Assembly: GCA_029937635.1 (NCBI GenBank)
Contig: JAPYPM010000074.1
Span: 1 to 6,329, forward strand
Source: Nitrospinaceae bacterium
GTDB lineage: Bacteria > Nitrospinota > Nitrospinia > Nitrospinales > VA-1
Length of the DNA: 6,329 nucleotides
Reading direction: 5' to 3'
Shown one piece after another: positions 5,544 through 6,329 of this stretch; position 1 is the first letter of the stretch; each line of letters begins with the position of its first letter. The translations under genes were made by a program, and so were the position numbers. The notes under the pieces are model-generated. The model searched no databases, was not told where the DNA came from, and saw only the letters and a list, made by a program, of their open reading frames with translations.

Positions 5544-6329
5544 TTAGATTTTTTTCTTAACTTCATTGTCGTGTTTTATAACAATTCTGTTTTTAAAAGA
5601 CAGATCGATTTCGCTTAAATTTTTCTCATTTTTTTCTATCACACCTAATGCGAGCACCAAGTTTTCAAAACTTTTCTGTGCTATTTCTGGTCTCATGTGA
5701 ACTTTGATATTCTTGGTATGCGTAGAAAAAGTAATCCTATGCCTGTTAGTAATATGAATATTATCAATTTTATTTTTTTCGAATATCGAGAGACGATTGA
5801 GACTGCGCATAATTTTCAATCCACTAATAATTTCTTCTTCTGCAACATTATTTCCTATTTTAAGATTTTTAGTTTTCAAACCTGTTATAGTAGGAAGATT
5901 ATTTTCACCTATTTCATTTGTCCCCAGCAAAACACCATAATTATCCATAACGTAAACCTGTTCCAATTGAATTTTAGCAAAAGGAACTCTTTCCTTAATT
6001 TCAACATAAATACCTTGAGGAAATACTCTCCCCACTGAAGCCGATTTTATCCACGGGTGACCTATCAACCTTTTAGAAATTTCATTAAGCTCTAATGCAA
6101 ATATATTTTCCCCGATTATGGGCCCAATCCATGAACTTAACTCTTCATTTGATAATGTTTTTTGACCAACCAAATTTATTTCATTAATGTTAAAGTAGGG
6201 TGACTGATTTATAAATCTATAACTCAAAAAAATTCCATAGAAAAATATAACTATCAGAATGACCTTCGCTAATCCGTTGATTATGACTAGGGGAAAAGAA
6301 CTTAAGTTTATATTGACTCCTTTTTGTTT
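5544..6329 (-). CDS. ftsQ: cell division protein FtsQ, 5' end cut by the window
   Basis: A bitopic inner-membrane protein that in the known system bridges the cytoplasmic ring and the periplasmic FtsB/FtsL/FtsW/FtsI machinery. 261 residues are visible, ending at TAA 5546-5544. The frame stays open to base 6329. The first in-frame start-like codon inside the window is a TTG at 6227, but using it would delete the membrane anchor: the residues encoded upstream of it include VILIVIFFYGIF directly before SYRF. The true start therefore lies outside. After the anchor comes a POTRA domain, from YFNINEINLVGQKTLSNEEL (about 45-64 of the visible part) to VEIKERVPFA, with the typical HPWIKSASVGRVFP segment. 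A beta domain beginning YVMDNYGVLLG follows, then a basic tail ending VKKKI. Sequence identity across FtsQ proteins is low; the call rests on domain order and position before ftsA. Confidence 0.95.
   Translation of the reverse strand, partial: KQKGVNINLSSFPLVIINGLAKVILIVIFFYGIFLSYRFINQSPYFNINEINLVGQKTLSNEELSSWIGPIIGENIFALELNEISKRLIGHPWIKSASVGRVFPQGIYVEIKERVPFAKIQLEQVYVMDNYGVLLGTNEIGENNLPTITGLKTKNLKIGNNVAEEEIISGLKIMRSLNRLSIFEKNKIDNIHITNRHRITFSTHTKNIKVHMRPEIAQKSFENLVLALGVIEKNEKNLSEIDLSFKNRIVIKHDNEVKKKI

Noticed and set aside
6047..6055. TTATCCACG on the plus strand, one base from a consensus DnaA box
   Set aside because: It lies inside ftsQ and encodes the conserved HPWIKS segment of the POTRA domain. 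A single near-match with no cluster is not an origin.

Overview
The window is AT-rich chromosomal DNA from a Gram-negative bacterium. It carries the 3' end of the division (dcw) cluster, ftsQ-ftsA-ftsZ, on the minus strand. The FtsZ tail ends in the canonical peptide DVPTFLRKHAD, FtsQ is a membrane-anchored POTRA protein, and there is a secreted DUF547 protein; these together fit a proteobacterium or close relative. A deltaproteobacterial-type lineage (SAR324- or Nitrospinota-like marine bacteria come to mind) is a guess from general protein character, not a demonstrated placement.

Layout from left to right: a possible C-terminal scrap of a gene cut by the left edge (2-73, +, weak); a small orphan HNH endonuclease (105-407, +); a G-poor convergent gap (408-565); then on the minus strand a cytosolic parvulin-type prolyl isomerase (566-1207) downstream of a Cof-type HAD phosphatase (1256-2098), probably one transcript read HAD then isomerase. 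A divergent promoter region follows (2099-2214), then a DUF547 protein with a signal peptide (2215-3042, +). This gene converges on ftsZ across only 50 bp. The right half is ftsZ (3093-4256), ftsA (4273-5505) and ftsQ (5544 to beyond 6329), all minus and read right to left as ftsQ, ftsA, ftsZ.

The division genes work together. FtsZ polymerises into the cytokinetic ring, FtsA tethers it to the inner membrane through its C-terminal amphipathic helix, and FtsQ links the ring to periplasmic cell-wall synthesis. Their tight spacing and strong Shine-Dalgarno sequences mark a co-transcribed unit. The other four genes have no obvious functional tie to division or, beyond HAD/isomerase co-orientation, to each other.

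Two gene starts need care. FtsZ starts at the ATG at 4256, because an apparent TTG start 12 bp upstream is part of its ribosome binding site. FtsQ is truncated by the window edge, because its frame stays open to base 6329 and the added residues contain its missing membrane anchor. No gene-free stretch exceeds 300 bases. I see no tRNA, rRNA, CRISPR, insertion sequence or prophage signature, and no convincing new multi-gene system. The less ordinary items are the hexanucleotide Pro-Lys repeats flanking the isomerase domain, the orphan HNH protein and a possible 38-codon antisense ORF.
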